A DNA stretch of 64,000 nt from Telluria aromaticivorans (GTDB lineage Bacteria > Pseudomonadota > Gammaproteobacteria > Burkholderiales > Burkholderiaceae_D): the NCBI RefSeq assembly GCF_013003915.1, contig NZ_JABAIV010000002.1:806001-870000 (forward strand), read 5' to 3'. Below, in pieces: positions 11,556 to 19,738 of this stretch (the stretch's first letter is position 1; each line of letters opens with the position of its first letter). Below the pieces are notes generated by a model. The model made no database searches and had not been told where the DNA came from. It worked only from the letters and a program-made list of their open reading frames with translations. Made by a program: the position numbers and the translations under genes.

Positions 11556-12020
11556 TTAGCCGCGCGGCGGATAGGGCGTGCCGTCCTTGTGCGCGTATGA
11601 ATCGGTGGCGCCGTCATAGCGCAGGTCCACGTCCGGATAGGTCGCCACGTCTTCCTTCACCCGCGTTCCCGCTACCAGAAACACGCCCGCACCCCAGCTG
11701 CGGTTGAGCAGGTGATGGCCGTTCGGCCGACCCGCCGGGAAGGCCGCGCAGTCGCCGGCCCGCATCAGGGTTTCCCCTTCGTCGGTCACCAGCACCAGTT
11801 CCCCCGACACCACCATCACGAATTCTTCCTCGTGCGAATGCCAGTGGCGCTGCGACGAAGCCGCGCCGGGCTGGAGCTCGACCAGGTTCACGCCGAGCTG
11901 GCTCAAGCCACCGGCCTCGCCCAGCGCCTGCCTGGTGCGTCCGTCCACCAACTCGGCGAAGGGCTCAGGATAGCCGGTGCTCTTCAGTACGGGAATGCTG
12001 CTCAGGTCCAGTCTCGACAT
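11556..12020 (-). CDS. Cupin-domain protein
   Basis: A 154-residue single-domain cupin. Motif 1 reads HWHSHEEEFVMVVSGELVLV, with likely metal ligands His61, His63 and Glu67. Motif 2 is AGDCAAFPAGRPNGHHLLNR, with the last ligand among His102/103. The C-terminal DVDLRYDG...YAHKDGTPYP is common in a proteobacterial cupin subgroup of unknown substrate. It could be a small isomerase, dioxygenase or sugar-binding protein. The start at 12018-12020 has GGAGA upstream. It is convergent with the small frameshifted gene and is transcribed in the same direction as the ATPase pair next to it. Confidence 0.85.
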   Translation of the reverse strand: MSRLDLSSIPVLKSTGYPEPFAELVDGRTRQALGEAGGLSQLGVNLVELQPGAASSQRHWHSHEEEFVMVVSGELVLVTDEGETLMRAGDCAAFPAGRPNGHHLLNRSWGAGVFLVAGTRVKEDVATYPDVDLRYDGATDSYAHKDGTPYPPRG

Positions 12021-12119
12021 GCAAGGTCTCCGATGGTTGTTGTACTTAGTGACAGCAATATACAAGAGATATCGACAACATGGCATCCGCGGTGACACAT
12101 GCCTTCGACACGCAATGAT

Positions 12120-12656
12120 CTACTTTAACTTGAGCTTGATATGACGGCTCGGCATCTCTAACCCTGCCTTCGCGAGCATACGCGCCTCTTTGCTCTGTGC
12201 GGTGATGCGGTTATCGCCCGTCTGCGTTACTTGCCACCGATAAGGATTGACTCCCAGCCTGCCAGCTGCATCGCGCAAGTCTCGCAATTCGGAAAAAGAC
12301 GGCGAATCTAATTTTTTCTTTAACCAGCCCAACTTCGCCAACATGCTGTTAACTTCTCCCGTGCTCGATGCAGGATGCGGCTCAATCCAGACCGCCACCT
12401 CAACACCGTTGGAGAACCTAACACCTAAGCCGTAATCCCACCTTGGACTTTCCGGCTCAGATGGTTTGAAATGCTTGTCGAGATCAACGCTATGTGTGAA
12501 TTTTCCATTGATTGCGTCGATGTGGCTTGAATAGGCAGCTTCGACCGCTTGTTTTCCAACCTCATGTGTTATTCCTGCCTTTTTGCATCCCGTCTCAAAT
12601 TGCGATACAGGATCGGCAGCCTTCTTACGCGGACCAGTAGCTTTTGTCGCCATCAT
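12120..12656 (-). CDS. Unrecognised 178-aa partner of an ABC-type ATPase
   Basis: No family is recognised with certainty. The start ATG 12654-12656 overlaps the ATPase stop in an ATGA arrangement, so the two are translationally coupled. The N-terminus is basic (MMATKATGPRKK) and residues 15-60 are helical. The centre (74-117) has alternating strands, RWDYGLGVRF / VEVAVWIEPHPAS, followed by a helix EVNSMLAKLGWLKKKL. The conserved-looking acidic and polar residues Asp74, Glu92, His94, Glu101 and Lys109 could form a nuclease-like site, but that is speculation. The C-terminus is strongly basic (SRHIKLKLK), which suits nucleic-acid binding. Base composition is much less GC-rich than the surroundings (26 G+C in 12481-12540), a sign of transfer. 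Confidence 0.8.
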   Translation of the reverse strand: MMATKATGPRKKAADPVSQFETGCKKAGITHEVGKQAVEAAYSSHIDAINGKFTHSVDLDKHFKPSEPESPRWDYGLGVRFSNGVEVAVWIEPHPASSTGEVNSMLAKLGWLKKKLDSPSFSELRDLRDAAGRLGVNPYRWQVTQTGDNRITAQSKEARMLAKAGLEMPSRHIKLKLK

Positions 12657-13912
12657 CAGCTCTCTGCCGAGCTTGAGCGGCGCGACCGCAAGGATGCGCG
12701 GTTGACGGCCTCGGCAATCGCCGAATTCGTCCTGCTCGAAAAGCCGGAGAGACCGCCCCATTCAGCTTCAGCGTCGTCTTCTGCACCCGGACTAAGGTGA
12801 GAAATATCGCGAACCGCCTTGTCCCTGTCAAAGAAATAAACGCGGTAGTCCTTAGTTAGCGCGGTCGCTCCTAGCTCCTTTGCCTTTGGTGATGCGGACA
12901 GGTCAAACAAGGTCCTCACATCGGCCTCCGTACCCTTGAGCTTCTTGAATTCCTGCAGAGCCCACACCATTTCAAGTACGACGGTCGAATGAGTCGACAA
13001 CACGACGCGATAATTCTTTCGCAGCAACTCCAACACCAAGAGAAGCACTGCCGCAACACCTTGCGGATGTAAGCCCATCTCCGGCTCTTCGATCACGACC
13101 CATTCGATCGTCTCGGCTATGGTCGCCCCGGTTCGGCGTTTCGTAGGTCCCGAGCACAGCCAATACACTCCCATCAACATGGGAGTAAATTCGCGTTGCC
13201 CTGCTGACCATGACAAAAAGCCGAGTGAGTTCTTCTGTCCAGGCACGCTGAGCGCTAAGCGTTTGGTAAAGTCCTTGTCGTCAACAATCAGCGTGTTGCC
13301 TCCAAACAGGTGGTCACTGATCGGTTTTCGAAGAGTATCGTTGAGCTTGTTCGATGCCGGGAATAGCTCGCCACGCGCACCGAATTCATTTTGGATAAGG
13401 TCGTGAACGGCATCGCTGAAAGCTCGTAATGCATAGGGATCGCCATAATTGAACTGGCCGAAGTTCTGCGATACACCGCTAGGCAAACTCATAACCCGCT
13501 GCGCGGGGATATAGAAAAGCCGTTCATGCCTGACCTTAGATCTGGTTGGCGCGGCGTACTCGTGAAACGTCGCCGGTTTTCCATTCCAAGATATAGCAGA
13601 TTGCTTTGCCCAGGCTCCAGCCATGCCTCGCCCGAAATACCCTTCGAGGAACGCATCAGGACTGCCGTTGAATGACATGCTGTGATGCTGGAACATATCG
13701 TGGATATGTTCCCTGTCGATTAAAAGTTTGAGCGTTTGAAGGAAGATGCTCTTGCCGGTGGCCTGCGGGCCGACGATCACGGTGAGGTCTCCGAACTCCA
13801 CATCCGCATGCTTGATCGGGCCAATATGATCGACCACCAACCTGCAGCTTTTCTTGCGTAACTTGCGGGGGGCCGGAGTAGTTGCAGGTTTTTCGGATTT
13901 AGTGCGTGGCAT
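12656..13912 (-). CDS. ABC-type (AAA_15/AAA_21-like) ATPase, likely defence-associated
   Basis: A 418-residue SMC/RecF/OLD-like ATPase with no membrane segment. It shows Walker A GPQATGKS (48-55) after a strand that packs on an IGPIKHADVEF motif, ABC signature SAGQR (236-240), Walker B WVVIEEPEMGLHP (271-283) and H-loop STHS with His308. Residues 60-230 form the insertion typical of these proteins, and 375-418 is a low-complexity tail. Stand-alone ATPases of this class paired with a small effector occur in anti-phage modules such as PARIS and Septu, but no HNH or TOPRIM effector is visible here. The start at 13912 has AGGAA upstream and begins with a basic Thr/Lys/Pro-rich leader. Codon and base use are AT-richer than the neighbours. 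Confidence 0.85.
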   Translation of the reverse strand: MPRTKSEKPATTPAPRKLRKKSCRLVVDHIGPIKHADVEFGDLTVIVGPQATGKSIFLQTLKLLIDREHIHDMFQHHSMSFNGSPDAFLEGYFGRGMAGAWAKQSAISWNGKPATFHEYAAPTRSKVRHERLFYIPAQRVMSLPSGVSQNFGQFNYGDPYALRAFSDAVHDLIQNEFGARGELFPASNKLNDTLRKPISDHLFGGNTLIVDDKDFTKRLALSVPGQKNSLGFLSWSAGQREFTPMLMGVYWLCSGPTKRRTGATIAETIEWVVIEEPEMGLHPQGVAAVLLLVLELLRKNYRVVLSTHSTVVLEMVWALQEFKKLKGTEADVRTLFDLSASPKAKELGATALTKDYRVYFFDRDKAVRDISHLSPGAEDDAEAEWGGLSGFSSRTNSAIAEAVNRASLRSRRSSSAES

Positions 13913-13941
13913 AAGATTTCCTGTGACGAGGGAGCTTGAAG

Positions 13942-13969
13942 ATTTTACATGCGACAACGTCTGAGTAAA
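13942..13969 (-). promoter_or_regulatory. Candidate promoter of the ATPase pair
   Basis: On the minus strand, TTTACT (13964-13969) and TAAAAT (13942-13947) are separated by 16 nt and lie about 30 nt upstream of the ATPase ATG. The match to sigma70 is moderate. It would make the pair independent of the paa operon that ends 103 bp upstream. Confidence 0.35.
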
Positions 13970-14015
13970 AGCCCTCCGCTCCCCGTCACTGAGGACGTTA
14001 GCTCGCGCTCACGGC

Positions 14016-16076
14016 TTATGTATTAATGACCCGTTTTTGTACCAGCGTCAGGATATCGTAACTCGCCACCAGTTCGTCGTGTTGATTCGTCACCTGCACG
14101 TCCCAGGCCACCACGCCCTGGCCGCGGCCCTGCTCGTCCGTGCGGTTGCGGTCGACCTTGCGCTTGCAGGTCAGGCGCGCGCGGATGGTGTCGCCGATGG
14201 CCACCGGCGCCACGAAGCGCAGGTTGTCCAGGCCGTAGTTGGCCAGCACCGGGCCCGGCGCCGGCGACACGAACAGGCCGGCCGCTGCCGACAGCACGAA
14301 ATAGCCGTGCGCAATGCGCTTGCCGAACTGGGTGTCCTTGGCCGCGATGTCGTCGAAGTGCATGTAGAAATAGTCGCCCGAGACGCCGCCGAAGTTGACG
14401 ATGTCGGCCTCGCTCACGGTGCGGCGGTGGGTCAGCAGCGAGTGGCCCACTTCGAGCTCTTCGAAATGACGGCGGAACGGGTGCAGGTCGCTTTCCTTGA
14501 CGGCGCCACCGCGCACGTATTCGCCGGTGACGGCAGCCAGCATGGTCGGCGAGCCTTGCACTGCGGCGCGCTGCAGGAAGTGCTTGACGGCGCGGATGCC
14601 GCCCAGCTCTTCGCCCCCGCCGGCGCGGCCCGGACCGCCATGCTTGAGCTGCGGCAGCGGCGAGCCGTGGCCGGTGGAGTCCACCGCCGATTCGCGGTCG
14701 AGGATGTGGACGCGGCCGTGCGAGGCAGCCGCCATCGGCACTGCGTACGCGGCGATCGCCGGGTCTTTCGTGACCAGCGTGCTCACCAGACTGCCCTTGC
14801 CGCGCGCGGCCAGGGCCAGGCCTTCGTCGATGTCGCGGTAGGTCATCAAGGTGGACACCGGGCCGAAGGCTTCGACGTCGTGCACCGCATCGTTGACCAT
14901 CGCGTTACGGCACAGGATCAGGGTTGGGGAGAAGAAGGCGCCATTCGCGCAATTCTCGCCCACCGGGTTGAAACCATCGCGCGCGCTGAACAAGAACTCA
15001 TTGCCGCGCGCGAGCATCTCGACGCGTTCCGACACGTCGCGGTGCTGGTCCATCGAGGCCAGCGCGCCCATGCGCACGCCTTCCATCTTCGGGTTGCCGA
15101 CCGTGATCCTGGCCAGGCGCTCGCGCAGGCGTTCGCCAACCGCGTCGACATGCTGCTCGGGCACGATGACGCGGCGGATCGCGGTGCACTTCTGGCCGGC
15201 CTTGCCGGTCATCTCGCGCGCGACTTCCTTCACGAACAGGTCGAATTCCGGATCGTCGGGCGTGACGTCCGGCGCCAGGATCGCGCAGTTGAGCGAGTCG
15301 GCTTCGGCCGTGAACGGAACCGAATTGCGGATCAGGTTCGGGTTGGCGCGCAGCTTGGCGGCGGTGTCGGCCGAGCCGGTGAAGGTGACGGCGTCGAAGC
15401 CGCCCATGCGGTCCAGCAGGTCGCCAGTGCTGCCGATGACCAGCTGCAGCGCGCCTTCCGGCAGCAGGCTTGATTCCATCATCATCTTGACGGTGGCATG
15501 GGTCAGGTAGCTGGTCGCCGTGGCCGGCTTGACGATGCAGGGCATCGCGGCCAGGAAGCTCGGTGCGAATTTTTCGAGCATGCCCCAGATCGGGAAATTG
15601 AAGGCGTTGATGTGCACCGCCACGCCGCCGCGCGGCACCAGGATGTGGGTGCCGGCGAAGCCGCCGCGCTTGCCCAGGGCAATCGCCGGGCCTTCGTGCA
15701 GCACGTTCGAGGACGGCAGCTCGCGCCCGCCCATGCTGGCGTAGGCGAACAGGGTGCCGATGCCGCCTTCGACGTCGACCCAGCTGTCCGCGCGGGTGGC
15801 GCCGGTCAGGTGCGAGATCTCGTACAGCTCTTCCTTACGCTCCATCATGTAGAGCGCCAGGGCTTTCAGGCACTGGGCGCGCTTCTGGAAGTCGAGCGCC
15901 ATCATTCCCTTCACGCCGGTCTTGCGGGCGTAGACCAGGGCTTCGTCGAAATCGATCTTCTCAGCGTGCGTGTGGAAGATCAGTTCGTTGTCCAGCGCGC
16001 TATGCAGCGGGGTGAGTGCCTCAAGGCCGTGCCAGCGGCCGGCGATCAGGCTTTGCAGGGTTGCGATGTTGCCCAT
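14016..16076 (-). CDS. paaZ: Bifunctional oxepin-CoA hydrolase / 3-oxo-5,6-dehydrosuberyl-CoA semialdehyde dehydrogenase
   Basis: This 686-residue fusion opens the oxepin ring of the phenylacetate pathway and oxidises the resulting aldehyde. Residues 1-520 are an aldehyde dehydrogenase with Glu258 (FTAEADSLN) and the nucleophile Cys297 (GKAGQKCTAI). Residues about 540-686 are a MaoC-type (R)-hydratase hot-dog domain, with IVNFGGVSGDYFYMHFDD and FGKRIAHGYFVLS carrying the Asp/His pair. Length and domain order match E. coli PaaZ. It is the last gene of the cluster on the minus strand, 45 bp after paaY. No clear terminator follows before the ATPase pair. Confidence 0.97.
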   Translation of the reverse strand: MGNIATLQSLIAGRWHGLEALTPLHSALDNELIFHTHAEKIDFDEALVYARKTGVKGMMALDFQKRAQCLKALALYMMERKEELYEISHLTGATRADSWVDVEGGIGTLFAYASMGGRELPSSNVLHEGPAIALGKRGGFAGTHILVPRGGVAVHINAFNFPIWGMLEKFAPSFLAAMPCIVKPATATSYLTHATVKMMMESSLLPEGALQLVIGSTGDLLDRMGGFDAVTFTGSADTAAKLRANPNLIRNSVPFTAEADSLNCAILAPDVTPDDPEFDLFVKEVAREMTGKAGQKCTAIRRVIVPEQHVDAVGERLRERLARITVGNPKMEGVRMGALASMDQHRDVSERVEMLARGNEFLFSARDGFNPVGENCANGAFFSPTLILCRNAMVNDAVHDVEAFGPVSTLMTYRDIDEGLALAARGKGSLVSTLVTKDPAIAAYAVPMAAASHGRVHILDRESAVDSTGHGSPLPQLKHGGPGRAGGGEELGGIRAVKHFLQRAAVQGSPTMLAAVTGEYVRGGAVKESDLHPFRRHFEELEVGHSLLTHRRTVSEADIVNFGGVSGDYFYMHFDDIAAKDTQFGKRIAHGYFVLSAAAGLFVSPAPGPVLANYGLDNLRFVAPVAIGDTIRARLTCKRKVDRNRTDEQGRGQGVVAWDVQVTNQHDELVASYDILTLVQKRVINT

Positions 16077-16121
16077 GTTCTTAGTCTCCGTTCAGTTGTC
16101 TTTTCAATGCATCCGGTTTGT

Positions 16122-16721
16122 TCAGGCCTTCGGCTTGTGCCGCTCCGCCATATCGAAGTCGATGCCGCGGCGGCCGGGCTCCACTTCGCTGAAGGCGTCG
16201 ACCTCGCGCATCGTCTGCAGCGAGCGCACGTTCAGCTCGTGGTATTGCCGCGTGCCGAAGCTTTTCCACTTCACGTCCTCGTCGGTCAGCTCGCGCATGA
16301 TCTTCGCGGGCGCGCCCATCACCATGCTGCGCGGCGGGATGATCATCCCCGCCTTCACGAAACTCATGGCCGCCACGATCGATTCTTCGCCGACCACGGC
16401 CTTGTCCATCACCACCGCATTCATGCCCACCATCGCGTTGCGCATGACGCGGCAGCCGTGCAGCACCGCGCCGTGGCCGATGTGGCCGTCGACTTCGACC
16501 ACGGTGTCTTCGCCCGGGAAGCCATGCATCACGCAGGTGTCCTGCAGGTTGGCGCCCTCTTCCAGGATCAGGCGCCCGAAGTCGCCGCGCATCGAGGCCA
16601 GCGGGCCGATATAGCAGCGCGGGCCGACGATCACGTCGCCGATCAGCACCGCCGACGGGTGCACGTAGGCGGTCGGATGCACCACCGGCCGCACGCCATT
16701 GATCTCGTACACCTTGACCAT
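16122..16721 (-). CDS. paaY: Phenylacetic acid degradation protein PaaY, hexapeptide-repeat thioesterase
   Basis: A 199-residue left-handed beta-helix protein of the gamma-carbonic-anhydrase-like group, with hexapeptide rungs such as AVLIGDVIVGPRCYIGPLAS and GHIGHGAVLHGCRVMRNAMVG supplying His ligands. PaaY hydrolyses CoA esters of dead-end ring products and so relieves CoA sequestration. The start ATG 16719-16721 is 2 nt after the paaJ stop, consistent with coupled translation; an upstream extension would be antisense-like His/Arg-rich sequence. Confidence 0.93.
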   Translation of the reverse strand: MVKVYEINGVRPVVHPTAYVHPSAVLIGDVIVGPRCYIGPLASMRGDFGRLILEEGANLQDTCVMHGFPGEDTVVEVDGHIGHGAVLHGCRVMRNAMVGMNAVVMDKAVVGEESIVAAMSFVKAGMIIPPRSMVMGAPAKIMRELTDEDVKWKSFGTRQYHELNVRSLQTMREVDAFSEVEPGRRGIDFDMAERHKPKA

Positions 16722-16723
16722 GC

Positions 16724-17941
16724 TTATACCCGCTCGACGATGATGGCGATGCCCTGCCCCACGCCAATGCACATGGTGCACAGCGCGTAGCGGCCGCCGG
16801 TGCGGTGCAACTGGTTGACCGCGGTGGTCACCAGGCGGGCGCCGGAAGCGCCGAGCGGGTGGCCGAGCGCGATCGCGCCGCCGTTCGGGTTTACGTGGGC
16901 CGCATCGTCCGGCAGGCCGAGGTCGCGCGTTACGGCCAGGCCTTGTGCAGCAAACGCTTCGTTCAGTTCGATCACGTCCATCTGGTCGAGCCGCAGGCCG
17001 GTCTGGGCCAGCAACTTCTTCACCGCCGGCGCCGGGCCGAAGCCCATGATGCGCGGCGCCAGGCCGGCGGTGGCCATGCCGACGACGCGCGCGCGTGGCG
17101 TCAAACCATAGCGTGCGGCAGCATCGCCTGAGGCCAGCAGCAGTGCGCAGGCGCCGTCGTTCAGGCTCGACGCGTTGCCGGCGCTGACCGAGCCGTCCGG
17201 CGCGACCACGCCCTTTAGTTTGCCCAGTGCTTCCAGGCTGGTCTCGCGCGGCTGCTCGTCGGTGTCGAAGACGCGCGATTCACCGCCGCCGCTGCGCGAA
17301 GGCTTCCCGTGAATCGTGACCGGCACGATCTCTTCCTTGAAGAAGCCGGCGGCATGGGCCTGCGCCCAGCGCTGCTGGCTGCGCAGTGCGAATGCGTCCT
17401 GGTCCGCGCGGCTGATGTTGAATTCGCGCGCCACGTTCTCGGCAGTCTCCGGCATCGAATCGATGCCGTACTTCGCCTTCATCAGCGGATTGACGAAGCG
17501 CCAGCCCAAGGTGGTGTCCTCGATCTTGGCGGCGCGCGAGAAGGCGCTGTCGGCCTTGGCCATCACGAACGGTGCGCGGGTCATGCTCTCGACGCCGCCG
17601 GCGATAATCAGGTTCGCTTCGCCGGCGCGGATCGCACGCGCGGCGGTGCCGACGGCGTCCATGCCGGAACCGCACAGGCGGTTGATGGTATTGCCCGGAA
17701 CTTCCTGCGGCAGCCCGGCCAGCAGCGCGGCCATGCGGCCGACATTGCGGTTGTCTTCGCCGGCCTGGTTGGCGCAGCCGTAGAACAGGTCATCGATGGC
17801 CGCCCAGTCAACGTCCTTGTTGCGGGCGATGAGGGCGGCGATCGGCAGCGCGCCCAGGTCGTCGGCGCGGACCGTCGACAGCGAACCGCCGTAGCGTCCG
17901 AATGGGGTGCGGATGGCGTCGCAGATGAAGGCGTCGTTCAT
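16724..17941 (-). CDS. paaJ: 3-oxoadipyl-CoA / 3-oxo-5,6-dehydrosuberyl-CoA thiolase
   Basis: A 405-residue acetyl-CoA acyltransferase that performs both thiolytic steps of phenylacetate breakdown. The acylated Cys90 lies in NRLCGSGMDAV. GGAIALGHPLGASGARLV carries the catalytic His and CMCIGVGQGIA the second Cys. The beta-ketoadipyl type is indicated by YGCANQAGEDNRNVGRM. PcaF of the beta-ketoadipate pathway is nearly identical in sequence, so the name rests on the paa context. Confidence 0.94.
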   Translation of the reverse strand: MNDAFICDAIRTPFGRYGGSLSTVRADDLGALPIAALIARNKDVDWAAIDDLFYGCANQAGEDNRNVGRMAALLAGLPQEVPGNTINRLCGSGMDAVGTAARAIRAGEANLIIAGGVESMTRAPFVMAKADSAFSRAAKIEDTTLGWRFVNPLMKAKYGIDSMPETAENVAREFNISRADQDAFALRSQQRWAQAHAAGFFKEEIVPVTIHGKPSRSGGGESRVFDTDEQPRETSLEALGKLKGVVAPDGSVSAGNASSLNDGACALLLASGDAAARYGLTPRARVVGMATAGLAPRIMGFGPAPAVKKLLAQTGLRLDQMDVIELNEAFAAQGLAVTRDLGLPDDAAHVNPNGGAIALGHPLGASGARLVTTAVNQLHRTGGRYALCTMCIGVGQGIAIIVERV

Positions 17942-17957
17942 GGAATCTCCTGGTTAT

Positions 17958-19271
17958 TTAGTGTTTGGGACGCTTGTCGACCACCCGCCGGGCCTTGCCG
18001 GTCAGCGTGCGCTCGATGCCTTGCGGCGGCACCAGGGTCACGCGCGTGGTCACGCCCACATAGGTCTTGATACTGTGCTGGAGTTCGCGGGACAGCAGCT
18101 CCACGTCGCTCGATGACAGCGCACCGTCACGCAGTTCGCCCAGCACTTCGAGCGTATCGAGGTGGCCGTCGCGCGCCACCACCAGCTGGTATTGCGGTGC
18201 CAGCGCCGGTATTTTTAAAATGATCTCTTCGATCTGGCTCGGGAACACGTTCACGCCGCGGATGATCAGCATGTCGTCCGAGCGGCCCGTGATGCGCGCC
18301 ATGCGGCGCATCGAGCGCGAGCTTGGCGGCAGCAGGCGGGTCAGGTCACGGGTGCGGTAGCGGATGACCGGCAGCGCTTCCTTGGACAGCGAGGTGAATA
18401 CCAGCTCGCCTTCCGCGCCGTCCGGCAGCACTTCGCCGGTGTCCGGGACAATGATCTCGGGGTAGAAATGGTCTTCCCAGATCACCGGGCCATCCTTGCT
18501 CTCGATGCATTCGCTGGCCACGCCCGGGCCCATCACTTCGGACAGGCCGTAGATGTCGACCGCATCGATGCCGGCGCGGGTTTCGATTTCGCTGCGCATC
18601 GCATCGGTCCAGGGCTCGGCCCCAAAAATGCCGACCTTGAGCGAAGACTGAGCAGGGTCGATCCCCTGGCGCGTGAATTCCTCGATGATGTTCAGCATGT
18701 ACGAGGGCGTGACCATGATGATCGAGGGCTTGAAATCCTGGATCAGCTGCACCTGCTTTTCGGTCTGGCCGCCCGACATCGGGATCACCGTGCAGCCGAG
18801 TTTTTCGGCGCCGTAGTGCGCGCCCAGGCCGCCGGTGAACAGGCCGTAGCCGTAGGAGATATGCACCATGTCGCCGGCACGGCCGCCGGCGGCGCGGATC
18901 GAGCGCGCGACCACGCCGGCCCAGGTGTCGATATCGCGCTGGGTGTAGCCGACCACGGTGGCCTTGCCGGTGGTACCGCTCGATGCGTGGATGCGCACCA
19001 CCTGCTCGCGCGGCACCGCGAACAGGCCGAACGGGTAGTTGTCGCGCAGGGTCTTCTTGTCGGTGAACGGGAATTTCGCAAGGTCGCCCAGGGACTTGAG
19101 GTCTTCCGGATGCACGCCCGCCGCGTCGAAGGCGGCGCGGTAGTGCGGCACGTTTTCGTAGGCGTGATGCAGCGACCACTTCAGGCGCTCGAGCTGCAAG
19201 GCCTGCAGTTCGTCGCGGCTGGCGCGTTCGATCGGTTCCAGCTCGCCGGGAGCAGGGATTTTCTGGACCAT
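17958..19271 (-). CDS. paaK: Phenylacetate-CoA ligase
   Basis: A 437-residue adenylate-forming enzyme that activates phenylacetate with ATP and CoA, the entry step of the pathway. The P-loop-like ASSGTTGKATVVGYT is at 96-110, the adenine-binding segment is VDIYGLSEVMGPGVA, and GRSDDMLIIRGVNVFPSQIE is the hinge typical of PaaK. The size is family-normal. It starts 29 bp after the paaI stop on the minus strand. Confidence 0.96.
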   Translation of the reverse strand: MVQKIPAPGELEPIERASRDELQALQLERLKWSLHHAYENVPHYRAAFDAAGVHPEDLKSLGDLAKFPFTDKKTLRDNYPFGLFAVPREQVVRIHASSGTTGKATVVGYTQRDIDTWAGVVARSIRAAGGRAGDMVHISYGYGLFTGGLGAHYGAEKLGCTVIPMSGGQTEKQVQLIQDFKPSIIMVTPSYMLNIIEEFTRQGIDPAQSSLKVGIFGAEPWTDAMRSEIETRAGIDAVDIYGLSEVMGPGVASECIESKDGPVIWEDHFYPEIIVPDTGEVLPDGAEGELVFTSLSKEALPVIRYRTRDLTRLLPPSSRSMRRMARITGRSDDMLIIRGVNVFPSQIEEIILKIPALAPQYQLVVARDGHLDTLEVLGELRDGALSSSDVELLSRELQHSIKTYVGVTTRVTLVPPQGIERTLTGKARRVVDKRPKH

Positions 19272-19300
19272 CTCGACCTCCTGATTGTCTTGCGAAATGC

Positions 19301-19738
19301 TTATAGCTGGACTTCGGCCACCATGCCGCTGACGCGGTGCGACTTCCCACGGAACAGCGCCACCGTGCGGCCGTGCTGGTTGGTCACGGCGATGTCGTAG
19401 ACGCCGGTCTTGCCCTGCAAGGCCTGCTCGACGCCTTCGGCCACCAGCACGTCGCCTTCGCGCCCCGGGGACAGGTAATCGATGGTGCAGCCGGCCCCCA
19501 CGGTATTGTAGTTATGCGAGTTGCAGGCGAAGGCGAAGGCGCTGTCTGCCAGCATGAAGATATAGCCGCCGTGGCAGGTCGCATGCCCGTTGAGCATGTC
19601 GGCGCGTACCGGCATCGACATGCGCGCATATCCCGGGCGGATCTCATCGAGCGTCATGCCCAGCGCCTGCGTGGCCTGGTCGCGCTCGTACATGGTCTTG
19701 CCGGCCAGTTCGGCCAGCGCTTGCGCATTGCTATGCAT
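19301..19738 (-). CDS. paaI: Hydroxyphenylacetyl-CoA thioesterase PaaI
   Basis: A 145-residue hot-dog-fold thioesterase. The family motif GHATCHGGYIFMLADSAFAFACNS holds the catalytic Asp in LAD, and GRTVALFRGKSHRVSG closes the fold. It hydrolyses ring-hydroxylated phenylacetyl-CoA species that block the pathway. ATG 19736-19738 is chosen because it gives the usual length; it overlaps the end of paaH by 8 nt, a sign of coupling. Confidence 0.93.
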   Translation of the reverse strand: MHSNAQALAELAGKTMYERDQATQALGMTLDEIRPGYARMSMPVRADMLNGHATCHGGYIFMLADSAFAFACNSHNYNTVGAGCTIDYLSPGREGDVLVAEGVEQALQGKTGVYDIAVTNQHGRTVALFRGKSHRVSGMVAEVQL

